Positions 29,352-38,252 are shown, counted from the first letter of the stretch. The stretch: DNA of 64,000 nt from an uncultured Bacillota bacterium (GCA_949291945.1 CASEXH010000008.1:38056-102055); one strand, 5' to 3'. Notes: a model not told the origin generated them from the letters alone. Numbers and translations are program-made.

Positions 29352-29373
29352 GCAATTTACCACAATAAATCAT

Positions 29374-29383
29374 TTGTATACAA
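29374..29383. promoter_or_regulatory. Candidate operator TTGTATACAA upstream of the hydratase promoter
   Basis: A perfect 10-bp palindrome sits 23 bp upstream of the -35 element. Its sequence resembles sites bound by GntR-type regulators, and its position would suit activation or CdaR-type control. The cognate protein is not known. Confidence 0.4.
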
Positions 29384-29469
29384 TAGTACAATTTTCCCAC
29401 AGGGCAGCTCCAGCCAAAGTCAGCCGCTGCCCGTTGCCCGGCAGGCACCTGCCGGCGTATCGCACAAAA

Positions 29470-29510
29470 ATATCCTGCGGCAGTCATTGTCACTGGCTGC
29501 TGCAGGATAT
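29470..29510 (-). terminator. Terminator of the CdaR-like regulator gene
   Basis: ATATCCTGC (29470-29478) and GCAGGATAT (29502-29510) form the base of a hairpin followed on the minus strand by TTTTTGTG. It lies 9 nt after the stop codon. Confidence 0.85.
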
Positions 29511-29518
29511 GCTTATAT

Positions 29519-30604
29519 TTAATCCTGATTTTTCATAAATTCCATATAGCTGGATACCATAAGAGCGATCTTAAAAGTAAGGGCATCGTCAAATACCCGG
29601 ATATCCAGTCCCGTACTCTTCTGGATCTTTTCCAGGCGGTATACCAGGGTATTTCTGTGGAGGAATAACTGTCTGGAAGTCTCTGAAATGTTCAGGCTGT
29701 TGTCGAAAAATTTATTAATCGTATTTAAAGTTTCATCATCCAGTATATCCGGCAGCTTTCCGCCAAACACTTCTTTCATAAACATCTCGCACAGAGGCAT
29801 GGGAAGCTGATAGATCAGACGTCCGATCCCCAGATTATTATAGCCCACAATGGTCTTATCTACATAAAAGATCTTGCCCACATCCATAGCCATCTTGGCT
29901 TCTTTGTAAGATCTGGATACATCCTTAATCTCCTGAATAATATTCCCATAAGATACACGGACCTGAGACATAGCCTCGGCATTGAGCATATCTACAATAG
30001 TATTGGCAATCTTATTGATCTCTTCGTAGCCGTCACTCTCCTCCAGACTGCGGACAATAATGATATTTTTCTCGTCAATAGCCGTGATAAAGTCATTCGT
30101 CCTGGACACAAAAAGGTTTTTCAGGATTTCCATGGAATCCTGGTCTTTCTCATTTTTAGTCTCGATAAGGAGTACCACTCTCTTTGCTTCTACCGGGATA
30201 TGGAGTTTCTTGGCCCGGTTGTAAACATCTACCAGCAGCAGATTGTCCAGGATCAGATTCTGGATAAAGTTGGATTTGTCAAATCGTTCTTTATAAGCCA
30301 CGATCAGATTCTGGATCTCCGCCACCGCAACTCTTCCGATCATATAGGCATCTTCATTGCTTCCTTTTGCGATAAGGACATACTCCACAGTCTGATTGTC
30401 GTAAATCTTAAAGAAGTGGTAGCCTCTCATTACTTGGCTGTCTGCCATAGAATCCGCAAAGGCCCGGACATCGCCGAAATCTTCATTTTCCACTGGAAAA
30501 GTGGAAGAATTTACTTTTCCGTCTATATCCATAACACACAGGTCAATTCTGGTAATCGTTCGCAATTCATCTAGTGTTTTCTGTATAATCTGACTTGAAA
30601 TCAT
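29519..30604 (-). CDS. CdaR/PucR-family transcriptional regulator
   Basis: The product is 361 residues. The N-terminus resembles the sugar-diacid recognition domain (LDELRTITRIDLCVMDIDGK), the middle is a GGDEF-like PucR segment (SYGNIIQEIKDVSRSYKEA), and the C-terminus is the PucR-type helix-turn-helix (ISETSRQLFLHRNTLVYRLE). Such proteins sense carboxylic or sugar acids and usually activate neighbouring catabolic genes. The next gene downstream is the hydratase, separated by a terminator, so that gene is a plausible target. The ATG at 30604 with AAAGGAGAAAAAT is chosen over a longer open frame. Confidence 0.88.
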   Translation of the reverse strand: MISSQIIQKTLDELRTITRIDLCVMDIDGKVNSSTFPVENEDFGDVRAFADSMADSQVMRGYHFFKIYDNQTVEYVLIAKGSNEDAYMIGRVAVAEIQNLIVAYKERFDKSNFIQNLILDNLLLVDVYNRAKKLHIPVEAKRVVLLIETKNEKDQDSMEILKNLFVSRTNDFITAIDEKNIIIVRSLEESDGYEEINKIANTIVDMLNAEAMSQVRVSYGNIIQEIKDVSRSYKEAKMAMDVGKIFYVDKTIVGYNNLGIGRLIYQLPMPLCEMFMKEVFGGKLPDILDDETLNTINKFFDNSLNISETSRQLFLHRNTLVYRLEKIQKSTGLDIRVFDDALTFKIALMVSSYMEFMKNQD

Positions 30605-30713
30605 ATTTTTCTCCTTTAATTGGCTTCTCACGAATCTTTTACATATAATAATACCGTATTTTTTTTGAATTCGCAACAGCGCTAAAAAGAAAAAATTTTG
30701 TTTATATTGAAAT

Positions 30714-30757
30714 GGCCCATAAAGCCGCCCTGCTTTCTCCAGGCGGCCTCATGGGCC
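30714..30757 (-). terminator. Terminator of araA
   Basis: GGCCCAT...GCCGCC and GGCGGC...ATGGGCC pair to make a GC-rich stem 16 nt after the araA stop codon on the minus strand. The following minus-strand sequence is T-rich. Confidence 0.8.
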
Positions 30758-30772
30758 GGATATTGCCTTTAA

Positions 30773-32278
30773 TCAGATGTGAAGCCGGAAAGCGGCTGCA
30801 TTCCAGCGCAGTTCATTCTTAAGGCTGCGGATATTGGTATCCTTGTCAATATATACTGCTTCAATGCCCATTGCTGCAGCCCAGTCGCCCATCTGCTCTG
30901 CAGTCAGGTCATAGCTGAACGCTGTGTGATGAGCGCCTCCTGCCAGGATCCAGGCCTCTGCTCCTGTCTGGAGATTTGGCTCCGGTGTCCAGAAAGCGGT
31001 TGCAACCGGAAGTTTTGGCATTGGCTTCTCTACCTTCTTACACTCTACATTATTAATGATCAGGCGGAACCGGTCTCCCAGGTCAATGAGGGAAGTGGCA
31101 ACCGCCTTTCCTGTCTTGGATGTAAATACCAGTCTGGCCGGATCTTCCCTGTCACCCATAGAAAGAGGCTGGCACTTAATACTGATAGGTCCATCTGCGA
31201 TAGTCGGGCATACCTCCAGCATATGGGCCTCCAGAATACCTTCTTTTCCCGGTACCAGATTGTAGGTATAGTCTTCCATAAAGGAAGTTCCCTTTGCATC
31301 TTTCTTCCCCTGGGTCATGATCTTCATCAGACGTACCATAGCGGCGGTCTTCCAGTCTCCTTCCCCGCCAAAACCGTAGCCTTTTTCCATAAGTCTCTGG
31401 ATAGCCAATCCCGGAAGCTGTTTCAAGCTGCCCAGATCTCCGAAGTGAGTTACAATGGCCTGGTAGTTTTTCTCTTCCAGGAAACGCTCAAAGCCCAGCT
31501 CGATCTGCGCCTGAACAGCCACATGTCTTCTGAATTCTTCAGGATCTCTGCCTTCCAGGAGAATATCATATTTGCTGTAATATTCTTCTACTAAGGCATC
31601 TGTGTCTGCTTTGGATACTGCTTCCACTGCTTCTGCGATCTCATTTACCGGATATGCGTCTACTTCCCAGCCGAATTTGATCTGAGCTTCTACCTTATCT
31701 CCTTCTGTAACGGCTACGTTGCGCATGTTATCGGCAACTCTCATGACACGGATATGGCTGCTTTCGATCACACCGATGGCCGTCCGCATCCAGGAAGCAA
31801 TCCGCTCCTGCACCTCTTTGTCATCCCAGAATCCTACGATAACCTTTCTCTCGATCCCCATACGGGTAACAATATGACCGTATTCTCTGTCGCCGTGAGC
31901 TGCCTGGTTCTCATTCATGAAATCCATATCAATGGTATCATAAGGAATTTCTCTGTTAAACTGGGTGTGTAGATGAAGCAGAGGTTTTCTGTACTCCTGA
32001 AGTCCCAGGATCCAGGATTTTGCCGGAGAAAAGGTGTGCATCCAGGTGATGACTCCTGCACATTCCTCATCTGCATTCGCTTCATTGAAAGTCTGACGGA
32101 TCATGGCATTTGTCAGCAAGGTAGGCTTCCATACCACTTCAAATGGCAGTACTCCCGATTTATTCAGGCTTTCTACGATAATCTTGGAATGTTCTGCTAC
32201 ATGATCCAGGCACTCCTGTCCATATAAGTCTTGTGAGCCTGTACAGAACCAGAATTTGTACGCTTTCATTTTTAACAT
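30773..32278 (-). CDS. araA: L-arabinose isomerase
   Basis: The product is 501 residues, the standard length. It starts KAYKFWFCTGSQDLYG and contains the conserved CAGVITWMHTFSPAKSWI, GFGGEGDWKTAAMVRLMK (metal-site Glu) and GGAHHTAFSYDL segments. It converts L-arabinose to L-ribulose in the cytoplasm. AGGAGGTAATATT precedes the ATG. araB and araD are not in the window, so the pathway is split in this genome. A divergent AraC-type regulator (32443-33315) is the likely controller, and an inverted repeat lies between the two genes. Confidence 0.97.
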   Translation of the reverse strand: MLKMKAYKFWFCTGSQDLYGQECLDHVAEHSKIIVESLNKSGVLPFEVVWKPTLLTNAMIRQTFNEANADEECAGVITWMHTFSPAKSWILGLQEYRKPLLHLHTQFNREIPYDTIDMDFMNENQAAHGDREYGHIVTRMGIERKVIVGFWDDKEVQERIASWMRTAIGVIESSHIRVMRVADNMRNVAVTEGDKVEAQIKFGWEVDAYPVNEIAEAVEAVSKADTDALVEEYYSKYDILLEGRDPEEFRRHVAVQAQIELGFERFLEEKNYQAIVTHFGDLGSLKQLPGLAIQRLMEKGYGFGGEGDWKTAAMVRLMKIMTQGKKDAKGTSFMEDYTYNLVPGKEGILEAHMLEVCPTIADGPISIKCQPLSMGDREDPARLVFTSKTGKAVATSLIDLGDRFRLIINNVECKKVEKPMPKLPVATAFWTPEPNLQTGAEAWILAGGAHHTAFSYDLTAEQMGDWAAAMGIEAVYIDKDTNIRSLKNELRWNAAAFRLHI

Positions 32279-32303
32279 AATATTACCTCCTGTTTCTTTT
32301 CAG

Positions 32304-32328
32304 AATCATAACGTACTGTGCTATGATT
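32304..32328. promoter_or_regulatory. Candidate operator in the araA/araC divergent region
   Basis: AATCATA (32304-32310) and TATGATT (32322-32328) form a perfect 7-bp inverted repeat with 11-nt spacing, roughly one helical turn, 26 nt upstream of araA. It may be the site of the AraC-type regulator or a repressor. Confidence 0.4.
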
Positions 32329-32442
32329 TCAGTATATCGCTCACAGAAAAAAAGAAAAGAAATCTGTTACCGGATTATGGACATTTATTATCTTTTTTGA
32401 TAGAGTGAAATTTAGAAAATACAGAAAGGCGGGAATCGGTTT

Positions 32443-33315
32443 ATGCTGGCAAATTTTGAACATCGGGAACATAAAGGCAGAGACAGTGTATGGGCAGGAA
32501 GTTATGAAAATCTCCACAACCTTCCTCACTGGCATATGGAGTGTGAACTTTTATACATAGAAAAGGGGCAGGTAACGGTTTCTTTAAATAATGCTGTCCA
32601 CAGCCTGGAAAAAGGGGACGCCTTCTTCATCGACAGCCGGGAAATCCACTATATCAAAGGCAGTTCTTCCAGCATCACCAAGATCATCATGTTTGACGCC
32701 AGACTTCTGGACGAGATCGCCCCGGGACACAGGCCTCAGTCCCCTCTTCTCTCTCCCAGCCCCTTCATCTGCGACTATTACAGAGAGATTCAAAAAGAGC
32801 TTCAGACCCAGAACTCTTATTTTGATCTGAAAGTCCGCAGTCTTCTGCTCCTGCTCATGCTGGAAATTTTCCGGAAGGAACCTTTGGCAGACAGGGAAAA
32901 GGGAAGGGATAATACTTCTATGGAAAATTATAAAAATCTCCTGGGGGTAATCGAAGAGAAATGCAGCTACATCACTTTTGAGGATGCTGCCGGCTTCATG
33001 GGACTGTCCAAGCCTTATTTTTCCCGTTTTTTTAAATCTGTCTCCGGCATGACCTTTTCTCAATATCTGAATATTATCCGTCTGGAGAAGGCCATAGATC
33101 TTCTGAATCATAATACCGGCCGTCTTTCCATTACAGATATTGCCTCCTGCTGCGGCTTTGATACCATCCGGCATTTTAACCGGGTATTCCGGGACTTCAC
33201 GGGTTTTTCTCCCAGGGAGCTTCCTGAGAATTATGTCCTGACTTCACACTCTGTCAAAAGTATGGGGAAAAATTTCAATCCCACACTGCCCAATTCCAGG
33301 CTTCTGGATAATTAA
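32443..33315 (+). CDS. AraC family transcriptional regulator
   Basis: The product is 290 residues. A cupin-like sensing domain comes first (LPHWHMECELLYIEKGQVTV, GDAFFIDSREIHYIKG), then two C-terminal helix-turn-helix units (FEDAAGFMGLSKPYFSRFFK and ITDIASCCGFDTIRHFNRVFRDFTGFSPRE). It is divergent from araA with 164 nt between, which suggests that it controls arabinose use. The sensing ligand is not readable, and it is not a close match to classical AraC in the N-terminal half. Confidence 0.92.
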   Translation: MLANFEHREHKGRDSVWAGSYENLHNLPHWHMECELLYIEKGQVTVSLNNAVHSLEKGDAFFIDSREIHYIKGSSSSITKIIMFDARLLDEIAPGHRPQSPLLSPSPFICDYYREIQKELQTQNSYFDLKVRSLLLLLMLEIFRKEPLADREKGRDNTSMENYKNLLGVIEEKCSYITFEDAAGFMGLSKPYFSRFFKSVSGMTFSQYLNIIRLEKAIDLLNHNTGRLSITDIASCCGFDTIRHFNRVFRDFTGFSPRELPENYVLTSHSVKSMGKNFNPTLPNSRLLDN

Positions 33316-33332
33316 GACCTAGATTTTTCTAA

Positions 33333-33372
33333 AAAGAAAGCAGGTATGCACAAATGCATCCTGCTTTCTTTT
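33333..33372. terminator. Bidirectional terminator between araC-like and msmK-like genes
   Basis: AAAGAAAGCAGG (33333-33344) pairs with CCTGCTTTCTTT (33360-33371), with A and T tracts on either side. Confidence 0.85.
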
Positions 33373-33417
33373 CTATTGGCAACAACGGATATCATCCGCT
33401 GATTTCCATTTCAGATT

Positions 33418-34530
33418 TTAGTTTGTGATAACCTGCTCTGTCTCTTTGTCAAAGATATGGATTTTTTCCATATCCAGAGCGAATTTAATGGTATCACCGG
33501 ATCTTGCTGTTGTACGAGGATTAACTCTTGCTGTCATAGAGAATCCTTCTGTATCAAAGTACAGGTAAACTTCAGCACCAAGTAATTCGTAAACAGTAAT
33601 CTTTCCTTCGATTACGCTGTTCGGGAATGCCTGGATACGAGCTTCATCATCATATACATGCTCTGGACGGATACCCATAACAACTGTTTTTCCATTGTAG
33701 CCGCCATCAACAAGAGCTTTCTTCTTGGAAGCCGGTACATGAAGAACAGTTTTGCCGATTACTAACTGAACATCATCGCCTTTAACCTGGACAGTTGCAT
33801 CTAAGAAGTTCATCTGAGGAGATCCAATGAATCCTGCAACAAACAGATTGCAAGGAGCATTGTATAATGTCTGAGGTGTGTCAACCTGCTGAACAACACC
33901 GTCTTTCATAACTACGATTCTTGTACCAAGGGTCATAGCTTCTGTCTGGTCATGAGTTACGTAGATGATTGTAGCGCCCAGTCTCTCATGAAGTTTGGAG
34001 ATCTCAGTACGCATCTGAACACGAAGTTTTGCATCCAGGTTTGACAGAGGCTCGTCCATAAGGAATACCTTAGGCTCACGAACGATGGCACGTCCCATAG
34101 CAACACGCTGTCTCTGACCACCGGAAAGGGCTTTCGGTTTACGGTCTAACAGTTTCTCCAGGTCAAGGATCTTAGCTGCTTCTCTAACCATTTTGTCGAT
34201 CTGATCTTTTGGAACTTTTCTCAGTTTCAAACCAAATGCCATGTTATCATAAACTGTCATATGAGGATACAGAGCGTAGTTCTGGAATACCATTGCGATA
34301 TCTCTGTCTTTAGGCTCTACATCATTTACTACTTTGTCACCAATCTTTAATGTACCGCCGGAGATCTCTTCCAGACCTGCGATCATACGAAGGGTTGTGG
34401 ATTTACCACATCCTGAAGGTCCTACGAAGATGATGAATTCTTTATCTGCGATCTCAAGGTTAAAATCCTTAACTGCTTCAAATCCGTTTGGGTAAGTTTT
34501 GTTAATATGCTGCAATGATAAACTTGCCAT
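33418..34530 (-). CDS. msmK: Sugar ABC transporter ATP-binding protein (MsmK/UgpC/MalK type)
   Basis: The product is 370 residues. The ABC core has Walker A GPSGCGKST, signature LSGGQRQRVAMGRAIV, Walker B VFLMDEPLSNLD and the H-loop TIIYVTHDQTEAMTLG. The C-terminal MalK-type regulatory OB domain follows (VVMGIRPEHVYDDEARIQ). In Firmicutes one such ATPase often powers many sugar permeases, which fits its stand-alone position here. GGAGGAATTGAAA precedes the ATG at 34530. The upstream region (34531-34805) is AT-rich with a divergent promoter. Confidence 0.94.
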   Translation of the reverse strand: MASLSLQHINKTYPNGFEAVKDFNLEIADKEFIIFVGPSGCGKSTTLRMIAGLEEISGGTLKIGDKVVNDVEPKDRDIAMVFQNYALYPHMTVYDNMAFGLKLRKVPKDQIDKMVREAAKILDLEKLLDRKPKALSGGQRQRVAMGRAIVREPKVFLMDEPLSNLDAKLRVQMRTEISKLHERLGATIIYVTHDQTEAMTLGTRIVVMKDGVVQQVDTPQTLYNAPCNLFVAGFIGSPQMNFLDATVQVKGDDVQLVIGKTVLHVPASKKKALVDGGYNGKTVVMGIRPEHVYDDEARIQAFPNSVIEGKITVYELLGAEVYLYFDTEGFSMTARVNPRTTARSGDTIKFALDMEKIHIFDKETEQVITN

Positions 34531-34741
34531 TTTCAATTCCTCCTAAAATATTATATGTCCTGCTTTTGAACTGTTCTCAGTATACCCCTATCCGCCTTTT
34601 TTTTCCATAGTTCAATTCCACAAAGATTGCCTAGACTCTTAGTGAGCCTAAACAAAAACCACCGGTCCCTTGTCAATTTGACAGTTTTTTATAATTTCTG
34701 TAAGCAAACTGCACAATCAGCCATAAAAAATAGAAAGAGGC

Positions 34742-34770
34742 TTTACAGTTTCTTTCCGATTTTTTATAAT
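34742..34770 (+). promoter_or_regulatory. Promoter of the small conserved protein gene
   Basis: TTTACA (34742-34747), a 17-nt spacer and perfect TATAAT (34765-34770). Confidence 0.75.
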
Positions 34771-34805
34771 GTAGCGAAAAAGGAACTCATCAGAAAGGAA
34801 ATGTC

Positions 34806-35072
34806 ATGTTTCGTATAATGGGAAGTATTTACAAAGATACCCATATTCTTAAGAGTATGGTTATCTGCGATGATACCAAAGAAAACAGAACAAAAAAAGT
34901 CTTTCATGCTCTGGATACCCTGTGTCATGAATTTGATCTGAGCTCACCTATCTGGCTGGATGCCAATATAAAGGATTTTCAGAAATTTTCCAAGGTGAGA
35001 TTTTTCCAGGATAATTTTATAGAGGTGCTGGATTTTGATTATTTTCAGCTGCAGGTTATTGAAGAGGACTGA
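34806..35072 (+). CDS. Hypothetical protein, 88 residues
   Basis: The frame starts MFRIMGSIYKDTHILKSMVI and continues as an acidic, Phe/Asp-rich small globular protein with no signal or membrane segment. I do not recognise a family by name. A consensus promoter and AAAGGA site support it as a real gene. It stands alone between the divergent msmK-like gene and the converging XRE regulator. Confidence 0.75.
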   Translation: MFRIMGSIYKDTHILKSMVICDDTKENRTKKVFHALDTLCHEFDLSSPIWLDANIKDFQKFSKVRFFQDNFIEVLDFDYFQLQVIEED

Positions 35073-35109
35073 CCATGGAATACCGCCGGGGATATCCATT
35101 CTGCTGGAA

Positions 35110-35478
35110 TCATCCCGGCTTTTTCCACGCCTTTTTTAATTTCGCCTCTTTTCGGAGCGTCTTTTTCGTAGCCGCAGCAATATCTGCGATAACTCGGATT
35201 TCATAGTCATCGCAGTCACTGAGGATAGTCTGAATGTCCTCCTCGAATACCGCCTTTGACTGTATTACACTGTCCGCCAGCAAACTGTCTACGGATACAT
35301 GAAGGGCATTTGCAAGTTTTACAATAGTAGGTAAGCTTACTTTTGTAGTGCCGGTCTCGATATTGCTGAGATGACTGGGTGAAAGATTCACCTGCTCGGC
35401 CAGACGTTCCTGGGTCATATCCAAGCGTGTACGTGCAGCTTTAATTCTTCTGCCAATCGATTTATAGTCAATACTCAT
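35110..35478 (-). CDS. XRE-family helix-turn-helix regulator
   Basis: The product is 122 residues. The N-terminal Cro/CI-type helix-turn-helix is IGRRIKAARTRLDMTQERLA then LSPSHLSNIETGTTKVSLPT; the C-terminus is a short helical, Lys-rich tail. The ATG at 35478 is chosen because AAGGAGGAAGAC precedes it. It is divergent from an HPr-like gene, and a perfect 9-bp palindrome in the shared promoter region is a likely operator for autoregulation and possibly for control of the HPr-like gene. Confidence 0.9.
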   Translation of the reverse strand: MSIDYKSIGRRIKAARTRLDMTQERLAEQVNLSPSHLSNIETGTTKVSLPTIVKLANALHVSVDSLLADSVIQSKAVFEEDIQTILSDCDDYEIRVIADIAAATKKTLRKEAKLKKAWKKPG

Positions 35479-35542
35479 GTCTTCCTCCTTTAAATCCACA
35501 CAGGGATATTTTATCCATGGAAAAGACAAATTATAATAATCC

Positions 35543-35563
35543 ATATCCGTAAAATACGGATAT
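35543..35563. promoter_or_regulatory. Palindromic operator between XRE and HPr-like genes
   Basis: ATATCCGTA and TACGGATAT form a perfect 9-bp dyad around AAA. It overlaps the region upstream of the XRE -10 (TATAAT at 35535-35530 on the minus strand) and lies 17 bp before the HPr-like -35. Confidence 0.6.
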
Positions 35564-35579
35564 AGAATAAGTTTTTTTC

Positions 35580-35608
35580 TTGAAACATCTGTATGTTTGC
35601 TATATAAT
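35580..35608 (+). promoter_or_regulatory. Promoter of the HPr-like gene
   Basis: TTGAAA (35580-35585), a 17-nt spacer and perfect TATAAT (35603-35608). Confidence 0.8.
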
Positions 35609-35655
35609 ACAGGCGAAATGTATTTTTATGCAGCCGACAGAAGGAGGGACAACAG

Positions 35656-35910
35656 ATGAAAGAAATAACAATCACCGTATCCGATTTTGGAAAAAACTGT
35701 CAGCATCCGTTCTCTGAATTGGTTCGTACCGCCTGTCAGTTTCAGAGCCGGATTTTACTGTCCTGCGAAGGCAGGCAGGTGAATGCCAAAAGTATCATGG
35801 GAGTTATGGCCTTTGACCTTTCAGAGGGATCCTCTGTAAAGATCATTGCGCAGGGAGCGGACGAGGATAATGCTGTAAAAGCAGTAGAAGCTTTTTTACT
35901 GTGCCGTTGA
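35656..35910 (+). CDS. HPr/Crh-like protein with Cys at the His15 position
   Basis: The product is 84 residues and aligns over its length with HPr and Crh: VNAKSIMGVMAFDLSEGSSV contains the regulatory Ser46, and the spacing from Met1 is exact. The active-site loop, however, reads NCQHP where HPr has HARP: position 15 is Cys and position 17 is His. It therefore cannot take a phosphate on His15 as a sugar phosphotransferase carrier. Crh of Bacillus has Gln15 and acts only in catabolite control through Ser46, so a Crh-like regulatory role is the best inference. AGAAGGAGG precedes the start. It is divergent from an XRE regulator. Confidence 0.88.
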   Translation: MKEITITVSDFGKNCQHPFSELVRTACQFQSRILLSCEGRQVNAKSIMGVMAFDLSEGSSVKIIAQGADEDNAVKAVEAFLLCR

Positions 35911-35934
35911 TTTTTCGCTCATAAATATCTGTAT

Positions 35935-36006
35935 AAAAATACGGAGCTGCCCCGATAAAGGATAAATCCTGCAAGATTCTCCTTTATGCTGCAGCCCCGT
36001 ATTTTT
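35935..36006. terminator. Long bidirectional terminator after the HPr-like gene
   Basis: AAAAATACGG (35935-35944) / CCGTATTTTT (35997-36006) closes an inner stem that includes GCTGC/GCAGC and ATAAAGGA/TCCTTTAT. Confidence 0.8.
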
Positions 36007-36022
36007 CTTTCCTCAAACAGCC

Positions 36023-36051
36023 GCCCAGGTGAATTTTCCCTTCACCCGGGC
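36023..36051 (-). terminator. Hairpin after pgi
   Basis: GCCCAGGTGAA (36023-36033) and TTCACCCGGGC (36041-36051) pair with one mismatch, 31 nt after the pgi stop. There is no good U-tract, so it may act together with the adjacent longer hairpin. Confidence 0.5.
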
Positions 36052-36081
36052 TTATATTTTCTGTCGGCATATGCCCGAAAA

Positions 36082-37431
36082 TCACAATCTCTTTAATAAT
36101 TCTTCTCTTCTGTCCTCATATCCCGGTTTTCCAAGAAGTGCAAACATATTCTTCTTATAGCTTTCTACTCCAGGCTGATTAAAAGGATTCACTCCTGTGA
36201 GATATCCGCTGATACCGCAGGCAAACTCGAAGAAATAGAAAAGCTGTCCCAGATAAAACTCGTCCTGTTTCGGGATCTTCACCATAAGGTTCGGTGTATT
36301 CCCGTCTGTATGAGCCAGAATCGTTCCGTTCATGGCGCTCTTATTTACGAAATCCATTCCCTTTCCTGCCAAATAGTTTAAACCATCCAGATCGCTGGCT
36401 TCTTCTTTGATCACCACATCTTCCTTCGGCTCTTCGATAGCCAGAACCGTCTCAAACATGATCCTGGAGCCATCCTGGATAAACTGTCCCAGAGAGTGAA
36501 GGTCTGTAGTAAAGTCTACAGAAGCGGGATAAATACCTTTCTGGTCTTTTCCTTCGCTTTCTCCGTAAAGCTGTTTCCACCATTCAGCCACATAGTGAAG
36601 AGTAGGCTCATAATCTGCCAGGATTTCTACGGATTTTCCTTTTTTGTGAAGGATGTTCCGAACTGCCGCATAGAGCATGGCATCATTTTCCTCATATGGA
36701 GTATTCAATGCCAGCTCTCTTCCTGAAGCAGCTCCTTCCATAAGCTTGTCTATAGAAACGCCGCTTACAGCGATAGGCAGAAGTCCTACTGCAGTCAGCA
36801 CAGAGAAGCGGCCGCCAACATCATCCGGTACCACGAATGTCTCATAACCCTCTTCATTTGCCAGAGTCTTTAAAGCTCCCTTCGCTTTATCCGTGGTGGC
36901 ATAGATTCTCTTTGCTGCCTCTTCTTTTCCATACTTTGCTTCCATCTTTTCTTTAAAGTAACGGAAAGCAATCGCTGGTTCTGTAGTAGTTCCTGATTTG
37001 GAGATGACGTTAATGGAGAAGTCTCTGTCACCGACTACCTCTGCCAGGCCTTTCACATATGCACCGCTGATATTATTTCCTACATAATAGATTTCCGGAG
37101 TCTTTTTGTCTTCCTTGCTCAGGTTGTTATAGAAAGGATGATTCAGGAAATCTATGGCTGCTCTGGCTCCAAGATAGGAACCGCCGATTCCGATAACAAG
37201 AAGCACTTCTGAATCTTCCTGAATTTTCTTCGCAGCCTTCTTGATTCTGTCAAACTCTTCCTTGTCATAATCTACAGGAAGGTCGATCCAGCCCAGAAAA
37301 TCATTTCCCAGTCCTGTCTTGGATACAAGGACTTCCTTTGCTGTCTCTGCCATCTTTTTCATTGCTGCTACTTCTTCTGTACGGACAACCCCTGCTGCCT
37401 TAGAGTAGTCAAATGTCACTTTATTTCCCAT
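36082..37431 (-). CDS. pgi: Glucose-6-phosphate isomerase
   Basis: The product is 449 residues, the short bacterial form. Conserved segments include [57 protein letters not shown] and the C-terminal [12 protein letters not shown] with the catalytic Lys. It interconverts glucose-6-phosphate and fructose-6-phosphate in glycolysis. GGAGAAGAGGAAA precedes the ATG. Confidence 0.98.
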   Translation of the reverse strand: MGNKVTFDYSKAAGVVRTEEVAAMKKMAETAKEVLVSKTGLGNDFLGWIDLPVDYDKEEFDRIKKAAKKIQEDSEVLLVIGIGGSYLGARAAIDFLNHPFYNNLSKEDKKTPEIYYVGNNISGAYVKGLAEVVGDRDFSINVISKSGTTTEPAIAFRYFKEKMEAKYGKEEAAKRIYATTDKAKGALKTLANEEGYETFVVPDDVGGRFSVLTAVGLLPIAVSGVSIDKLMEGAASGRELALNTPYEENDAMLYAAVRNILHKKGKSVEILADYEPTLHYVAEWWKQLYGESEGKDQKGIYPASVDFTTDLHSLGQFIQDGSRIMFETVLAIEEPKEDVVIKEEASDLDGLNYLAGKGMDFVNKSAMNGTILAHTDGNTPNLMVKIPKQDEFYLGQLFYFFEFACGISGYLTGVNPFNQPGVESYKKNMFALLGKPGYEDRREELLKRL

Positions 37432-37493
37432 TTTCCTCTTCTCCTTTGCGAAAATTTTTTCTTCTTTTAGTTTAGCAAATCCCTATCTGTTTA

Positions 37494-38252
37494 TCAAGTT
37501 AGAAATTCTTTAATTACATCTTTCACTATGGCCTCCTCCTCTTTGTTCAGCAGATGACTGTATTTACTGTCTGTGGCCGCAGCCTCCAGGATTTCCTGTT
37601 CCATCTGCCGTATAGCCTTGTCCCGGCTGTCTTTGGGCAGCTGGACCTCCTTCTCTTTTTCTTTTTTTTTCTGTACACGGTTCTCACGGGTGCTGGAAGT
37701 TCTGGCGTTTTCCAGGGGAATGATCTTTGCCGGCTCTCTCCACCGATTTTCCACATAATCCAGAAGGCTGGTTTCTATCACATCTTCCTGATATCCCATT
37801 CCCATCACCAGCCGCAGGGCCAGAAGAAAGACCTCTGTACAGATTCCTGCCACCATGGAAAAAGTAAACACCGTTGTCTGCCTGCCAAGAAAAGACACTG
37901 CAGCCAATCCGGTCTGAGGGGGCCAGGCATATATAATCTGCAGTCCCGCAAATAAAAAAGAAAGAACGAAAGTTCCCCAGGATATGCTCTTCATCTGGCG
38001 GATGCTCCAGGGTCCTATCTTTCGTCCTCTCATTCTCTTCACCACATAAACTGAGGGGTTGTGTATAGTGGTATTTTCTTTCAGAAGTTTCTGGTGTTCC
38101 AGCATAAAAGCTATCAGCCACTTGTCCTTTTCTTCTCCGGGCTGTTTCAGATCTCTCAATACTCTTTTGTTGCTGTTATAAACTGCCAGCATACTTATAA
38201 GACAGCAAAGTCCCATAAGGCAGGCACCCCAATAAAAAATCAGGCGCTCCAT
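37494..38252 (-). CDS. Conserved membrane protein of unknown function, 252 residues
   Basis: One transmembrane helix lies at the N-terminus (residues 4-25) and two more around 94-112 and 125-150. A positively charged loop carries VKRMRGRKIGPWSIRQMKSI between them. The C-terminal ~80 residues are cytoplasmic, with a Lys/Glu-rich stretch (QKKKEKEKEVQLPKDSRD) and an acidic helix. I do not recognise a named family. AAGGAGGAATT precedes the ATG. It has its own promoter and a ~105-nt leader that can fold. Confidence 0.8.
   Translation of the reverse strand: MERLIFYWGACLMGLCCLISMLAVYNSNKRVLRDLKQPGEEKDKWLIAFMLEHQKLLKENTTIHNPSVYVVKRMRGRKIGPWSIRQMKSISWGTFVLSFLFAGLQIIYAWPPQTGLAAVSFLGRQTTVFTFSMVAGICTEVFLLALRLVMGMGYQEDVIETSLLDYVENRWREPAKIIPLENARTSSTRENRVQKKKEKEKEVQLPKDSRDKAIRQMEQEILEAAATDSKYSHLLNKEEEAIVKDVIKEFLT

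Noticed and set aside
35656..35910. Calling this gene ptsH
   Set aside because: The phospho-accepting His15 is Cys, so it is not a functional phosphotransferase carrier.
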